From Halorubrum salinarum (GTDB lineage: Archaea; Halobacteriota; Halobacteria; Halobacteriales; Haloferacaceae), in contig NZ_CP053941.1 in the NCBI RefSeq assembly GCF_013267195.1, positions 1-64,000 of the forward strand: a stretch of DNA of 64,000 nt, written 5' to 3'. Below, piece by piece: positions 8,995-17,520 of the stretch (its first letter is position 1; every line of letters begins with the position of its first letter). The position numbers and the translations under genes were made by a program. The notes under the pieces are model-generated. The model saw nothing but the letters and a program-made list of their open reading frames with translations, was not told where the DNA came from and searched no databases.

Positions 8995-9204
8995 CTATTC
9001 TCCCGGCGACCACTCGCAGGCGTTCCCCGCGACGAGGTCGTTCTCGTCGATGTGTGCGGACAGACACGCGTAGTTACAGAAGTAGGTCGGCGAGCCGCAC
9101 CCGTCGTCGCAGTCGCGCACGCAGACCGGGTCGTGGTCGAAGATCCGCGAGTCGCAGTACGCGCAGGTCTCGTCGGCGTCCGGCGTCGACACGGTCGTGG
9201 ACAT
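8995..9204 (-). CDS. Small Cys-rich zinc-binding protein
   Basis: 69 aa with eight cysteines: CAYC, CVRDCDDGC and CNYAC, then a late single Cys, spaced like a treble-clef or double zinc finger. It looks like a conserved haloarchaeal small protein of unknown role. It is convergent with aroC, 33 bp from its stop codon. Confidence 0.7.
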   Translation of the reverse strand: MSTTVSTPDADETCAYCDSRIFDHDPVCVRDCDDGCGSPTYFCNYACLSAHIDENDLVAGNACEWSPGE

Positions 9205-9256
9205 ACGTGAGACTGCCGCGGCGCAGCGACGAAAAGGCGTCGGGCGCCCGGACGGC

Positions 9257-10141
9257 TCACACCACGACGACGGCGTCGACGACGACGAGCAGCACGAAGC
9301 CGACGAGGAAGGCGCCGGTCGCGGCGTCGGCGTGGCCGTGCCCGTGCGAGGAGGGGATCAGCTCACGGAAGACGACCGCGAGCATCGCCCCGGCGGCGAA
9401 GCCGGAGGAGACGGGAAACAGCCCCGCGGCGACCGAGACGAGCGTGAAACCGAAGGCGGAGGCGGCGACCTGGGGCACCACCCCAGACAGCGTCGTGTAC
9501 CAGAGGACGCGGGCGTTCGACATGCCGGTGTCCGCCATCGGCACGGCGAAGGCGAACCCGTCGGGCACGTTCTGGAGCCCGATCACGACCGCCAGCAGCA
9601 GCGCCACCTCCTCTAACCCGGAGGCGAACGCGACGCCGATCGCCAGCCCCTCGGGGGCGTTGTGGAGCGTGATCGCCCCGCCGATGAGCAGCGCCTTCCG
9701 GAGCGTCACCTCCCGGGCGGCCGCGTCAGATTCGGCCGGATCGGCGGCGGCCTCGTCGACGGCGTCCTCGTCGTCATCGCCGGCGGTCGGCCGGCCGCTC
9801 TCGCCCGTCCGCATCGATTCGGCGTCGTCGCCCGTCGCTCCGCCCTCCGGGAGCCACTCCCGGTACTGCGCGTGGAGGTGCGGAATGGCGTAGTTGCCGC
9901 CGAGGAGCACGATCCCGCCGAGGAACACCCCGATCATCACTGCGGAGAGGGTCCCCTCCTCCAGACCGGGAATGATCAGCCCGAAGACGCTGGCGGCGAC
10001 CATCAGCCCCGCGGCGAGGCCGAGCGCCGCGTCGTACACGCGGTGCGTGACCTTCGAGCGGAAGAAGACGGGTAACGCGCCCAGTCCCGTCGCGAGCCCC
10101 GCGACGGTGGTGACTCCCAGGAGGGCCGGCAGCGTTGTCAT
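9257..10141 (-). CDS. ZIP family divalent metal transporter (ZupT/GufA-like)
   Basis: 294 aa integral membrane protein with about eight hydrophobic segments split by a charged loop (about 105-145, rich in Asp/Glu). The two metal-site helices of ZIP transporters are visible: HNAPEGLAIG (TM4) and QNVPDGFAF (TM5, with Gln where many members have a His or Glu). It would import Zn2+ or another divalent cation. HGHGHAD near the C-terminus may also bind metal. The start at 10141 begins the first membrane helix; longer in-frame extensions are Arg-rich and unlikely. Confidence 0.85.
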   Translation of the reverse strand: MTTLPALLGVTTVAGLATGLGALPVFFRSKVTHRVYDAALGLAAGLMVAASVFGLIIPGLEEGTLSAVMIGVFLGGIVLLGGNYAIPHLHAQYREWLPEGGATGDDAESMRTGESGRPTAGDDDEDAVDEAAADPAESDAAAREVTLRKALLIGGAITLHNAPEGLAIGVAFASGLEEVALLLAVVIGLQNVPDGFAFAVPMADTGMSNARVLWYTTLSGVVPQVAASAFGFTLVSVAAGLFPVSSGFAAGAMLAVVFRELIPSSHGHGHADAATGAFLVGFVLLVVVDAVVVV

Positions 10142-10211
10142 GCCCGTCGGTTCCGCGCCCGGCGGGATAAAGACGGGCGACCGAGTCGACGGGCTCTCTC
10201 GCCTCGGCTCC

Positions 10212-10781
10212 CTACCGGACCGCGATCCCGCGGAGGTCGCCGCCGTACGCCCAGCCCGCGACGAGAAGCGTCGCCGCCGCGCTCGCGGGGAGGACCGAGA
10301 ACCACCCGACGGTCGTCCCGACGCCGAAGCGCACGCCCAGTCCCGCCGCGACCCACAGCGCCGCGGCCGCCGCGAGCACGAGGAGGCCGCCCGTGACGCG
10401 GCGGTCCTCGCGGCCGAGCGCGACCCCGCTCGTGGCGCTCCCGGCCGCGAGCAGGTGGAACCCAAGCGCGAGCGGCCACGCCCGGATCGACGGCGGGAGC
10501 GTCGCGAACGGCCGCGGCTGGTCGAGGAAGTACGCCCACACCGGGTAGCCGCCGAGCCCCGCGCCGTCGCCCCCGAGCGTCACGAACCCCCAGAGGCTCA
10601 CCAGCGTCGGCGCGCCGTCGCCAGGGACGACCGCCATGGGAATCGCGAGCAGCGCGGCGACGAGGAGCCACTCGACGCGGCCGCTGGTCGGTGCCGCCGG
10701 GCGCGACGCGGACAGCGACTCCGAGTTCGCTCTCCGGGACGACTCCGACGCCGACTCCCGACCACCGTCCGGTCTCGCCAT
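10212..10781 (-). CDS. Multi-pass membrane protein, haloarchaeal (TIGR04206-like)
   Basis: 189 aa. After a ~35-residue polar Ser/Arg-rich N-terminus there are four to five hydrophobic helices. It recalls the haloarchaeal TIGR04206 membrane family, but that is from memory and uncertain. It lies 70 bp upstream of the ZIP gene on the same strand and could be cotranscribed with it. Confidence 0.6.
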   Translation of the reverse strand: MARPDGGRESASESSRRANSESLSASRPAAPTSGRVEWLLVAALLAIPMAVVPGDGAPTLVSLWGFVTLGGDGAGLGGYPVWAYFLDQPRPFATLPPSIRAWPLALGFHLLAAGSATSGVALGREDRRVTGGLLVLAAAAALWVAAGLGVRFGVGTTVGWFSVLPASAAATLLVAGWAYGGDLRGIAVR

Positions 10782-10887
10782 ACGGGCGGTTCGACGCCCG
10801 GGAGTAAGTATGGTCGGGGAGTCGAATCGGCCGGCGCGAGGTCATGTCCCCGTCAGGGGTAATTCGTTCCCGCCCGTACCGCGCGTG

Positions 10888-12186
10888 TCAGTGACCCACG
10901 ACTGAAGTCGTTGGCTTGTCAGTGGACTCCCCTTCTGCCGTCGAATCGACGGAGGCGATAAATTCGCCGTTCAGGTTCAGTGTCCCTGACGTCAGCGCAC
11001 ACTGACAGGGTGCGCCTCCACTCGAAGACTTCTGCCCCGAGCGGAGACGTTTCAATAGTTTCCGAGCAATGTTCTTGCTCGCGTTATAGTCCGCGTTCAG
11101 CTGGTAGTCGCACTTCTGACACGCGAACTGGTGTTTCGAGCGCCGATTCCTCTCGTGTGTAAAGCCGCACTTCGAACACCGCTGGATCGTGTACGCCGGA
11201 CTCACCTTCTCGACTTTGATATCGAGCGTCTCGGTTTTGTACTCGACGTACTCGTATAATCGGCGGAACGCCCACGCGTGGAACCGCTTCGCACGAGCCA
11301 TCCGATCGCGGATATCGGTCAGATTCTCGAACGCGATGTGCGTACATTCGTGGTCGTGAGCTTCGTCGAGAATCTGGTTCGAAGCACGATGGAGTTCGTC
11401 TTTCATCCAGCGGTGTTCTCGGTCGTCCATCGACTGGATCGACAGGTGGGCCGACCGCGTGCCCGTCTGTCGCATTGACCCGCGGGTCTTCTTGAATTCG
11501 CGGCGTCGATGGTTCATCTCGTCGGCTTTCCCGATGAACGCACCCGTAGAAGTCACCGCGAGCGAGCCGCCCACGTTCAGATCAACGCCAAGGACTGTTC
11601 TGTGCTCGGCGTTAGAAACAGCCGTCGACTGCTCGTGTTCGTCTGTGGTACGGCGCATACGCGCGTGGAGGTAGAACGACTCGCTCGAGCGGTCGTACTG
11701 AAGCGTGGACATCCGGAACTCGTACTCCTCGTTCAGTAGGTACTCGCCAATCGGTGTTCCTGTCGGATCGTCAGGAAGTACGTACTCACACTCGACGCGC
11801 CCGTTCACCGTGGAAAGGGACACGTGGTCGCGGTGAAACGTCGCACTTCGTTTGTCGTAGACGACGCTCCACGCGTCAAAGTGCGGTTGACTGGTGGTTT
11901 CGCCTTTCTTGAGTCGAGCAATACCGCTTTTTGTGGCTTCGATAGCGCGTCGAATCCCTTTTTGAACGAGGTTCGCTGTCAGATCTGTTTCGTTGCGAAG
12001 TCGCTCGTAAAGCGCGTTTTCGGCTCGTTGTTTCGACGTGACACAATGTTCGTCCGGGTATCTCCACGCCCAGGCTGCGGTCGTGTTCGCACAGTGGAGG
12101 AACTGCTTTTTCGTCTGATGGAGGTTGTCGCACCGCTCGTCGGGTACGTCAAGCTTGACTTTGACGGTGCGGACCACATCCTCCAT
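10888..12186 (-). CDS. tnpB: TnpB, RNA-guided nuclease of an IS200/IS605 element
   Basis: 432 aa with intact catalytic residues. RuvC-I is VLGVDLNVGG with D202, RuvC-II is IAFENL with E287, and RuvC-III is NADYNASKNI with D366. Between II and III is a zinc finger with C337/C340 and C356/C359. TnpB proteins use an RNA (omega RNA) made from the element's 3' end to cut DNA next to a short motif. Here that RNA would overlap the last part of the gene and read out toward coordinates below 10888. All active-site residues being intact suggests a working enzyme. Confidence 0.93.
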   Translation of the reverse strand: MEDVVRTVKVKLDVPDERCDNLHQTKKQFLHCANTTAAWAWRYPDEHCVTSKQRAENALYERLRNETDLTANLVQKGIRRAIEATKSGIARLKKGETTSQPHFDAWSVVYDKRSATFHRDHVSLSTVNGRVECEYVLPDDPTGTPIGEYLLNEEYEFRMSTLQYDRSSESFYLHARMRRTTDEHEQSTAVSNAEHRTVLGVDLNVGGSLAVTSTGAFIGKADEMNHRRREFKKTRGSMRQTGTRSAHLSIQSMDDREHRWMKDELHRASNQILDEAHDHECTHIAFENLTDIRDRMARAKRFHAWAFRRLYEYVEYKTETLDIKVEKVSPAYTIQRCSKCGFTHERNRRSKHQFACQKCDYQLNADYNASKNIARKLLKRLRSGQKSSSGGAPCQCALTSGTLNLNGEFIASVDSTAEGESTDKPTTSVVGH

Positions 12187-12199
12187 CTGTATTTCACAT

Positions 12200-12225
12200 G
12201 TTAATATATTTATTTATAACTTCTA
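12200..12225 (-). promoter_or_regulatory. Promoter region of tnpB
   Basis: A strongly AT-rich run on the minus strand contains TTATAAATAAATATAT about 20-35 bp before the tnpB ATG. It stands out from the GC-rich surroundings and lies inside the element. Confidence 0.5.
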
Positions 12226-12327
12226 CGGCTGGTGCCGGGGAGTCAGGTTGCTATCGACCGTGATTTGTTGCGAAAGTTGGCGGGTTCCTCCTACGATTAA
12301 AGTCGTGGGGCCCCTCGTTGTTACTCT

Positions 12328-13095
12328 GTGAACACGAACGACGGCGGCCATCACGACGCGGCGGTCGACGCGCTGGCGGCCCGCGAGTACGAGCGCGCGG
12401 GGAACCGCTACACGCGCGGGGGACGGCGCGTGCTCGCGGACCCGCGGCCCGACCTGGACCCCTTCGAGCCGGACGAGAAGGGATGGATCGGACAGGGGCT
12501 CCAACAGTTGCTCGCGGCCGCGGTCGCGTACCGCGTCGCGGGCGTCGGCGAGCGCGCGGGCCGACGCGCGGCCGAGGGGATCGCCGCGGCGCGCGACTTC
12601 CAGTCGGTCCTCGACGAGCCGGGACAGACGGCCTGCCTCGCGGAGTTCGTCGCCGACTTCCGGGTCGCAGGCGGGCTTGGCGGCGCGGGCGATGCGTACG
12701 ACGCCGCCGCCGAGCGCTACCAGACTGCCGGGGACGCGGTCGACTCCCCGCAGGCGCTCGCGACGACGCCGCTGTTCGAGGCCGCGGCCGCGACGATCAA
12801 GCAGGTCGCGCGGGGACAGGCAGACGGCGAGATAGCGATCAAGTGGGAGGATCTTCACGGGCCGGACCCGAGCTGGCCGGGCGAGTTCCTCGCGCACCGC
12901 GCCCGGTTCAAGAAGCAGCGGTTCCCCGGGCTGGTCGAGCGCGCGGTCGACGACGGTCACCTGGCCGCCCCGCGGGGGACGACCGAGTACAACAACGACA
13001 CCCACCGGTGCCCGAACTGCGGGTCGACCCACGTGAACTGGGCGGGGACCGGGATCCTCTGTCTGCGCTGTTCGACGCCGACGGCGGAGAAGTAA
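12328..13095 (+). CDS. Haloarchaeal repeat-helix protein with zinc ribbon
   Basis: 255 aa from a GTG start. Most of it (1-200) is helical and Ala-rich with TPR-like spacing (AAREYERAGNRYTRGG, AGDAYDAAAERYQTAG). The end is a zinc ribbon, CPNCG then CLRCS about 16 residues later. It looks like a conserved haloarchaeal protein of unknown role, perhaps a protein- or RNA-binding scaffold. The TnpB element ends about 17 bp upstream and has replaced the native promoter region. Confidence 0.65.
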   Translation: MNTNDGGHHDAAVDALAAREYERAGNRYTRGGRRVLADPRPDLDPFEPDEKGWIGQGLQQLLAAAVAYRVAGVGERAGRRAAEGIAAARDFQSVLDEPGQTACLAEFVADFRVAGGLGGAGDAYDAAAERYQTAGDAVDSPQALATTPLFEAAAATIKQVARGQADGEIAIKWEDLHGPDPSWPGEFLAHRARFKKQRFPGLVERAVDDGHLAAPRGTTEYNNDTHRCPNCGSTHVNWAGTGILCLRCSTPTAEK

Positions 13096-13116
13096 CGCGC
13101 GGCGAGCGCGCCGCCG

Positions 13117-14460
13117 TCAGCTCAGCAGGCTCTCGCCGTCGAACTCGTCGTCGGCCTCGACGTCCAGCAGGTCGAGGACGGTGGGCGTCACGTCGAAGAG
13201 GTTCGCGTCGGACAGGTCGAGGTCGGGGTCGGTCGAGTACAGCAGCGAGTTCTCGAACTTGTGCATCCCGTTGCGCGGGCCCTCGGTGAAGACGGCCTCC
13301 TTGCCGGCGAAGCCGGACTTGAGGTCGAACCCGTCCGCGGGGATGACGACGAGGTCGGGGGCAATATCGTCGTGGGCGCCGTCGAAGACGGTCTCGCCTT
13401 TCACGATCCGCTTACACACCTGCCGGCCGTCGGGCCCGGTGAGCGATTCGAGGTCGTCGATGAGCTCCTCGCGGGTCGCCTCGTACTCGGACTCGGGGAC
13501 GACGCCGTTCGGCTCGCGGCCCTCTACGTTGAGGTAGAAGCGGCCGGGGATGAGCGAGTACGCGCGCGTCTCGTCGTCGATGTCGGTGAGCGCGTCGTGG
13601 TCGTCGTCCGCGTAGGAGAGCCACCCCTCGTCGGCGAGGAACTGGTTACAGTTCACCTCCCACTCCAGTCGAGTGAACCCGTGGTCGGAGGCGACGATCA
13701 GGGTGGTGTCGTCGTCGAGCGAGTCGCGGATCTCGCCGATGTAGCCGTCGAGCTTGCGGTAGAACTCGAGAAACTCGTCGGCGTACTCGCCGTCGGTCGC
13801 GTAGTCGCCGAAGAGGAAGTGGTTCACTCGGTCGGTGCTCATGAACACGCCGAAGAAGAGGTCCCAGTCGTCCTGGTCGAGGTAGTGGGAGAAGGCGTCG
13901 TAGCGGGCGTCCAGCGTCGCGTGCGCGTTCTCGATGAACTCCGTCTTGTCGTCGTCGTGGCCGAGCTTGGCGTTCACGTCGATCCTGTAGTCGAAGCCGT
14001 CGAGCGTCTCGCGAAGGTCCTCGTCGCTCGTCGCGGCATCGAGATCCGGCGAGAGGAACCCGGAGACCATCCGCTGGACCCGCGTCGACGGCGGGAACGT
14101 GACGGGGACGTTGAGGACGGTCGCGTCGCGCCCGGCGTCGGTGACGCGGTCCCACAGGCGGGTCGCCTTCACGTGGCGCCCGAGCGGGACGTACGTCTCG
14201 TAGGAGTCGACCTCGCGGTCCTGGAAGCCGTACACGCCCGTCGAGCCGGGGTTCTGCCCGGTCGTGAGGCTCGGCCAGCACGCGCTCGACTCGGGCGGGA
14301 CGATGCTCTCCAAGCGCCCCCCGGAACCGGTCTCGGCGATGTCGGTCAGGTTCTCGAAGACGTCGGGGTGGTCCTCGACGAGGTCGAGCGGTACGCCGTC
14401 GATCCCGAGGAAGACGACGCGCTCGTCGTCGTCGCCGCGGAGCCGGTCGAACAGACCCAT
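13117..14460 (-). CDS. Alkaline phosphatase superfamily phosphodiesterase (NPP-like)
   Basis: 447 aa. Two-metal esterase motifs of the nucleotide pyrophosphatase/phosphodiesterase branch are seen: FLGIDGVP (metal Asp), ACWPSLTTGQNPG (probable Thr or Ser nucleophile), STDRVNHFLFG and ASDHGF (metal Asp-His), and a late His in NGMHK. It would hydrolyse a phosphodiester or phosphonate; the substrate is unknown. The start MGLFDRLRGDDD (14460) was chosen over an in-frame ATG nine codons upstream. There is no signal peptide, so it should be cytoplasmic. Confidence 0.82.
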   Translation of the reverse strand: MGLFDRLRGDDDERVVFLGIDGVPLDLVEDHPDVFENLTDIAETGSGGRLESIVPPESSACWPSLTTGQNPGSTGVYGFQDREVDSYETYVPLGRHVKATRLWDRVTDAGRDATVLNVPVTFPPSTRVQRMVSGFLSPDLDAATSDEDLRETLDGFDYRIDVNAKLGHDDDKTEFIENAHATLDARYDAFSHYLDQDDWDLFFGVFMSTDRVNHFLFGDYATDGEYADEFLEFYRKLDGYIGEIRDSLDDDTTLIVASDHGFTRLEWEVNCNQFLADEGWLSYADDDHDALTDIDDETRAYSLIPGRFYLNVEGREPNGVVPESEYEATREELIDDLESLTGPDGRQVCKRIVKGETVFDGAHDDIAPDLVVIPADGFDLKSGFAGKEAVFTEGPRNGMHKFENSLLYSTDPDLDLSDANLFDVTPTVLDLLDVEADDEFDGESLLS

Positions 14461-14598
14461 GGGCGACGGTTCCGGGGCGGCCGGCATATCCCTTGTGTTC
14501 CGCTGGACCGCCGCGGCGGCCGCCGACCGCGGGACCGACTCCCGCGGGCGCTCGCAATTCAGAAAGCCTATTCGTCTCGGCGGCGACTGCTACGGCGT

Positions 14599-15570
14599 AT
14601 GAGCGACGACTTCCCGGCGAGCGTCGACGTCGATTACACCGACGGCGAGGGGGAAACTCCGGACGACTACCCGTCGATCCAGCACAAAATCGAGAAGGCG
14701 GTCGAGGTCACCCGCCGCGGGCTCGAACAGTACGACAACCCCGCGGTGATGTGGACTGGCGGGAAAGACTCCACGCTGACGCTGTACTTCATCAACCAGG
14801 TCGCCGAGGAGTACGGCTACGAGAAGCCGACCGCCGTGTTCATCGACCACTTCCAGCACTTCGATTCGATCACCGACTTCGTCGAGCACTGGGCCGACGA
14901 GTGGGAGATCGACCTCGTGTACGCCCGCAACGAGGACGTGGGCGCCTACGTCGACGAACACGGCCTCGAACCGGGCGACGACATCCCCGTCGACGCCCTC
15001 TCGGAACACAACCAGCACCACATCCGGGAGATCCTGGAGTTCGAGGAGGACTCGTTCCCGTTCCTGCTCGACACGTACGTCGGCAACCACCTGCTGAAGA
15101 CGGTCGCGCTCAACGACGCCTTGGAGGAGCACGACATCGACGGCGTCATCTCCGGCGTCCGCTGGGACGAGCAGGAGGCCCGCGCCGACGAGACGTTCTT
15201 CTCGCCGCGCCACGATCCTGATCTCTTCCCGCCGCACGACCGTATCCAGCCCATCCTCCAGTTCGCCGAGGCCGACGTGTGGGAGGCGTTCTGGAACTTC
15301 GTCGTGCCGGACACGGTGGAGGCGTTCCCCGACGAGGGATACATCCCGCAGGCCGACGACGACCTGCCCGAAGGCGTTACCCAGGAGGACATCCCGATCT
15401 CGCCGAAGTACTTCGCCGGGTTCCGCTCGCTCGGCAGCGAGGTCTCGACCGAGAAGACGACCGAGGAGCCCGCGTGGCTCCAGAACCTCGAGGACACGAC
15501 CGAGCGCGCCGGCCGCGCCCAGGACAAAGAAGACCTGATGGAGCGCCTGCGCGACCTCGGCTACATGTGA
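14599..15570 (+). CDS. CysD-like PP-loop protein (PAPS reductase/ATP sulfurylase family)
   Basis: 323 aa. An ATP-binding PP-loop reads TGGKDSTLTLYF (about 55-66). The middle block SGVRWDEQEARADETFFSPR, with a later RIQPILQF..DVWEAFW, and the end FRSLGSEVSTEKTTEEP through TERAGRAQDKEDLMERLRDLGYM follow the sulfate adenylyltransferase small subunit CysD. The protein has no cysteine, so it cannot use the Cys-dependent chemistry of true PAPS reductases, the usual automatic name. CysD normally works with the GTPase CysN, which is absent here. A stem and T-run follow the stop. Confidence 0.75.
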   Translation: MSDDFPASVDVDYTDGEGETPDDYPSIQHKIEKAVEVTRRGLEQYDNPAVMWTGGKDSTLTLYFINQVAEEYGYEKPTAVFIDHFQHFDSITDFVEHWADEWEIDLVYARNEDVGAYVDEHGLEPGDDIPVDALSEHNQHHIREILEFEEDSFPFLLDTYVGNHLLKTVALNDALEEHDIDGVISGVRWDEQEARADETFFSPRHDPDLFPPHDRIQPILQFAEADVWEAFWNFVVPDTVEAFPDEGYIPQADDDLPEGVTQEDIPISPKYFAGFRSLGSEVSTEKTTEEPAWLQNLEDTTERAGRAQDKEDLMERLRDLGYM

Positions 15571-15577
15571 TCGCCGC

Positions 15578-15605
15578 CGGGGCATAGCCCCGACCGACCC
15601 TTTTT
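15578..15605 (+). terminator. Hairpin plus T-run after the CysD-like gene
   Basis: CGGGGC and GCCCCG pair around a three-base ATA loop (15578-15592). Nine bases later comes TTTTT. Oligo-T is the main termination signal in archaea; the stem may add to it. Confidence 0.45.
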
Positions 15606-15636
15606 ACGCAGCAGCTCCTTCGTCCTTCGGTCAGCG

Positions 15637-16905
15637 TTAGCGACCGTCGGCGCTCGCCTCGTCGGCCGACGCGGTGAAGCCGACCTCGCGGAGTCGCTCC
15701 GCGAGCGGGAGGCCGATCCCGGACGCCGGCGTCAACACGCCGCCGTCGAACGGGGAGTCGACCTCGTCGCGCGCCAGGCAGACCGCCGACTCGCCGAGCA
15801 TCCGCGCGGTGGCGCCGTAGCCCGGATCGCGGTCGGCGCCGAACTCGGCCTCCACAGTGAACGGCCCGTCCGCCGCCGTCCCGCGTCCGAGGACGCGGAT
15901 CCGGAAGTGGCCCGCCTCGGCCTCTTCCCGCGTCGGCCCCTCGCCCGGGTCCGGGAAGACGTATCGCCGGAGCGCGGAACGCAGCGGTCCGACGGACATC
16001 GCAGCCGTGAACAGGCCGAGGCCGCCGGCGACGGCGCCCGCGGTCGCCGCGCCCCGCACCCCCTCGCCGGTCGGGACCACCTCCGAACACCGGAACTCGC
16101 GCCCCCACGGGTACCCGAGGAGCGCGTTGCTCCGGCGCACCACCCGCTCGTTCACCGCGGCCATCGGCGACGGCGCCGTCCACTCGCCCCGCAGCGGGTC
16201 CCGCCGCGGCCAGCGCTGTGCGCCCGGGTCGACGCCGCTCCGCTCGCCGCGCGGCGCCAGCGAGTAGGGGTTGCGGAGCGTCTCCCGCGCGAGCGGATCG
16301 GTCGCGGCCGCTTCGAACAGCTCGCCGGCGCTCGCCAGCGTCCCGCCGCTGACGCTCCCGCTGCCCCCGTCGAGGTAGATCTGGACCGTCTCGCAGGGCG
16401 CGCCGTGCGCCTCTCGCGCGTACGACTGCGCGAGCAGGGTGCCGAGGTCCGCCGGGACCGAGTCGAACCCGCAGCTGTGGACGATCCTGGCGTCGGCGTC
16501 GACCGCCGCCTCGTGGAAGCGGTCCACGGTCTCGCGCACCCAGTTCACCTCGCCGGTGAGGTCGCAGTAGTCCGTGCCGGTCTCGACGCAGGCCTCGACC
16601 AGCGGCGTCCCGAGCCGGGTGTAGGGGCCGACCGTCGTACACACCACCTCCGCGTCTCGGGCGACCGCGCGCAGGCTATCGGGGTCGGTGGCGTCGCCCA
16701 CGACGACGGCGACATCGTCTCGCGCGTCGCTGCGACGGGCGAGGTCGTCGGCGAGCGCGTCGAGCTTCTCCCGATCGCGTCCGCCGACGGCCAGCGAGAG
16801 ATCGGCGGGGCCGTACCGCTCGGCGAGGAACTCGGCCGTGAACCGCCCGGCGACCCCGGTCGCGCCCCACACCACGACGTCGTGCGTCGGCTCGGCGTCG
16901 GTCAT
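15637..16905 (-). CDS. Saccharopine dehydrogenase-like NAD(P)-binding protein (enoyl reductase-like)
   Basis: 422 aa. The N-terminal Rossmann motif reads VVWGATGVAGRFTAEFL, followed by GGRDREKLDAL and a TTVGPYTRLGTPLVEAC block. These are typical of the saccharopine-dehydrogenase-like group that includes mycobacterial trans-acting enoyl reductases and not true saccharopine dehydrogenases. A hydrophobic stretch lies near 285-310. It likely reduces an isoprenoid or lipid substrate, but that is inference. The start MTDAEPTHDVV (16905) begins just before the Rossmann strand. Confidence 0.8.
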   Translation of the reverse strand: MTDAEPTHDVVVWGATGVAGRFTAEFLAERYGPADLSLAVGGRDREKLDALADDLARRSDARDDVAVVVGDATDPDSLRAVARDAEVVCTTVGPYTRLGTPLVEACVETGTDYCDLTGEVNWVRETVDRFHEAAVDADARIVHSCGFDSVPADLGTLLAQSYAREAHGAPCETVQIYLDGGSGSVSGGTLASAGELFEAAATDPLARETLRNPYSLAPRGERSGVDPGAQRWPRRDPLRGEWTAPSPMAAVNERVVRRSNALLGYPWGREFRCSEVVPTGEGVRGAATAGAVAGGLGLFTAAMSVGPLRSALRRYVFPDPGEGPTREEAEAGHFRIRVLGRGTAADGPFTVEAEFGADRDPGYGATARMLGESAVCLARDEVDSPFDGGVLTPASGIGLPLAERLREVGFTASADEASADGR

Positions 16906-17030
16906 TCGGGAGGGGCTAGGGCGCGGCGTCGGTAAACTGGTGCGGTACCGCGCGGCGACCGCCGGCGATTGGGGCGTCACGAGGCCCTGACACGCGCTAC
17001 CTCTTTAACGCCGGGGCCGTACACAGTGGT

Positions 17031-17294
17031 ATGGCCGTTGGCACTCGGTTGTCACTACAGCTCGCCGACTTCGGTACCCGCTCGCTCGTCACGCACAGCC
17101 TGATGGTGTTGGGGTTCATCGGGGCGGTGTACACGGGGCTGTTCGTCGAAGGACAGATCGGCACCGTCTCGATGGCGGCGTTCATCAACTTCACCGCCGG
17201 GCTGTGGATCTCGCAGTCGATCCACTCGCTCGGCAACGCCGCGACCGACGACGAGTACCAGGGCGTCCTCAAGGAGATATTGAACCGTGTCTAG
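17031..17294 (+). CDS. Small membrane protein of a two-gene unit
   Basis: 87 aa with two hydrophobic helices (about 24-45 and 50-68). A CTTTAACG TATA-like box lies about 25 bp upstream. The stop overlaps the next gene by 8 bp. Function unknown. Confidence 0.6.
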   Translation: MAVGTRLSLQLADFGTRSLVTHSLMVLGFIGAVYTGLFVEGQIGTVSMAAFINFTAGLWISQSIHSLGNAATDDEYQGVLKEILNRV

Positions 17295-17496
17295 CGAACC
17301 CGGGATCGACACCGCCCGCTTCGGGCGGATCCTCGCGCTCGTCGGCTTCGTCACGACCGTCTTCCTGTTCCTGACGGCGCAGCGGCTGTCCGGCGACGCG
17401 TTCCAGATCGGCGCGGTCGCCATCGGGATGGTGGGGCTTATCACCGCCATCATCGGCTTCCTCGTCGCCGCCGGCAGCGCCGTCGACGCGTCCTGA
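17287..17496 (+). CDS. Small membrane protein, second gene of the unit
   Basis: 69 aa from a GTG start inside the end of the previous gene. Two hydrophobic helices (about 15-32 and 40-64) make up nearly the whole protein. The 8-bp overlap implies coupled translation and perhaps a complex of the two products. Function unknown. Confidence 0.6.
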   Translation: MSSEPGIDTARFGRILALVGFVTTVFLFLTAQRLSGDAFQIGAVAIGMVGLITAIIGFLVAAGSAVDAS

Positions 17497-17520
17497 CCGC
17501 CGTCCCGCTTCTCGTTCGGG

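Larger units (their letters stand above)
10888..12311 (-). mobile_element. IS200/IS605-type element carrying only tnpB
   Basis: The element holds a single tnpB and no tnpA. Both ends carry short hairpins near CGACTT. At the right end CGACTTCAGTCG is palindromic (10899-10910) and lies inside the last codons of tnpB. At the left end ACGACTTTAATCGT lies at 12293-12306, next to GGGGCCCC. Boundaries are estimates good to about 10 bp. Such tnpB-only elements must be mobilised by a TnpA encoded elsewhere. The left end lies about 17 bp before the GTG start of the next gene. Confidence 0.75.

Noticed and set aside
8418-9893. 491-residue plus-strand frame over aroC and the ZIP gene
   Set aside because: Arg/Ser-rich shadow frame overlapping three better genes.
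10888-12311. Missing tnpA taken as a sign of a dead element
   Set aside because: tnpB-only elements are common and can be mobilised in trans; all TnpB catalytic residues are intact.
13261-14598. Long plus-strand open frame running into the CysD-like gene
   Set aside because: It mirrors the phosphodiesterase on the other strand, is Val/Arg-rich and has no motif; the family start at 14599 is clear.
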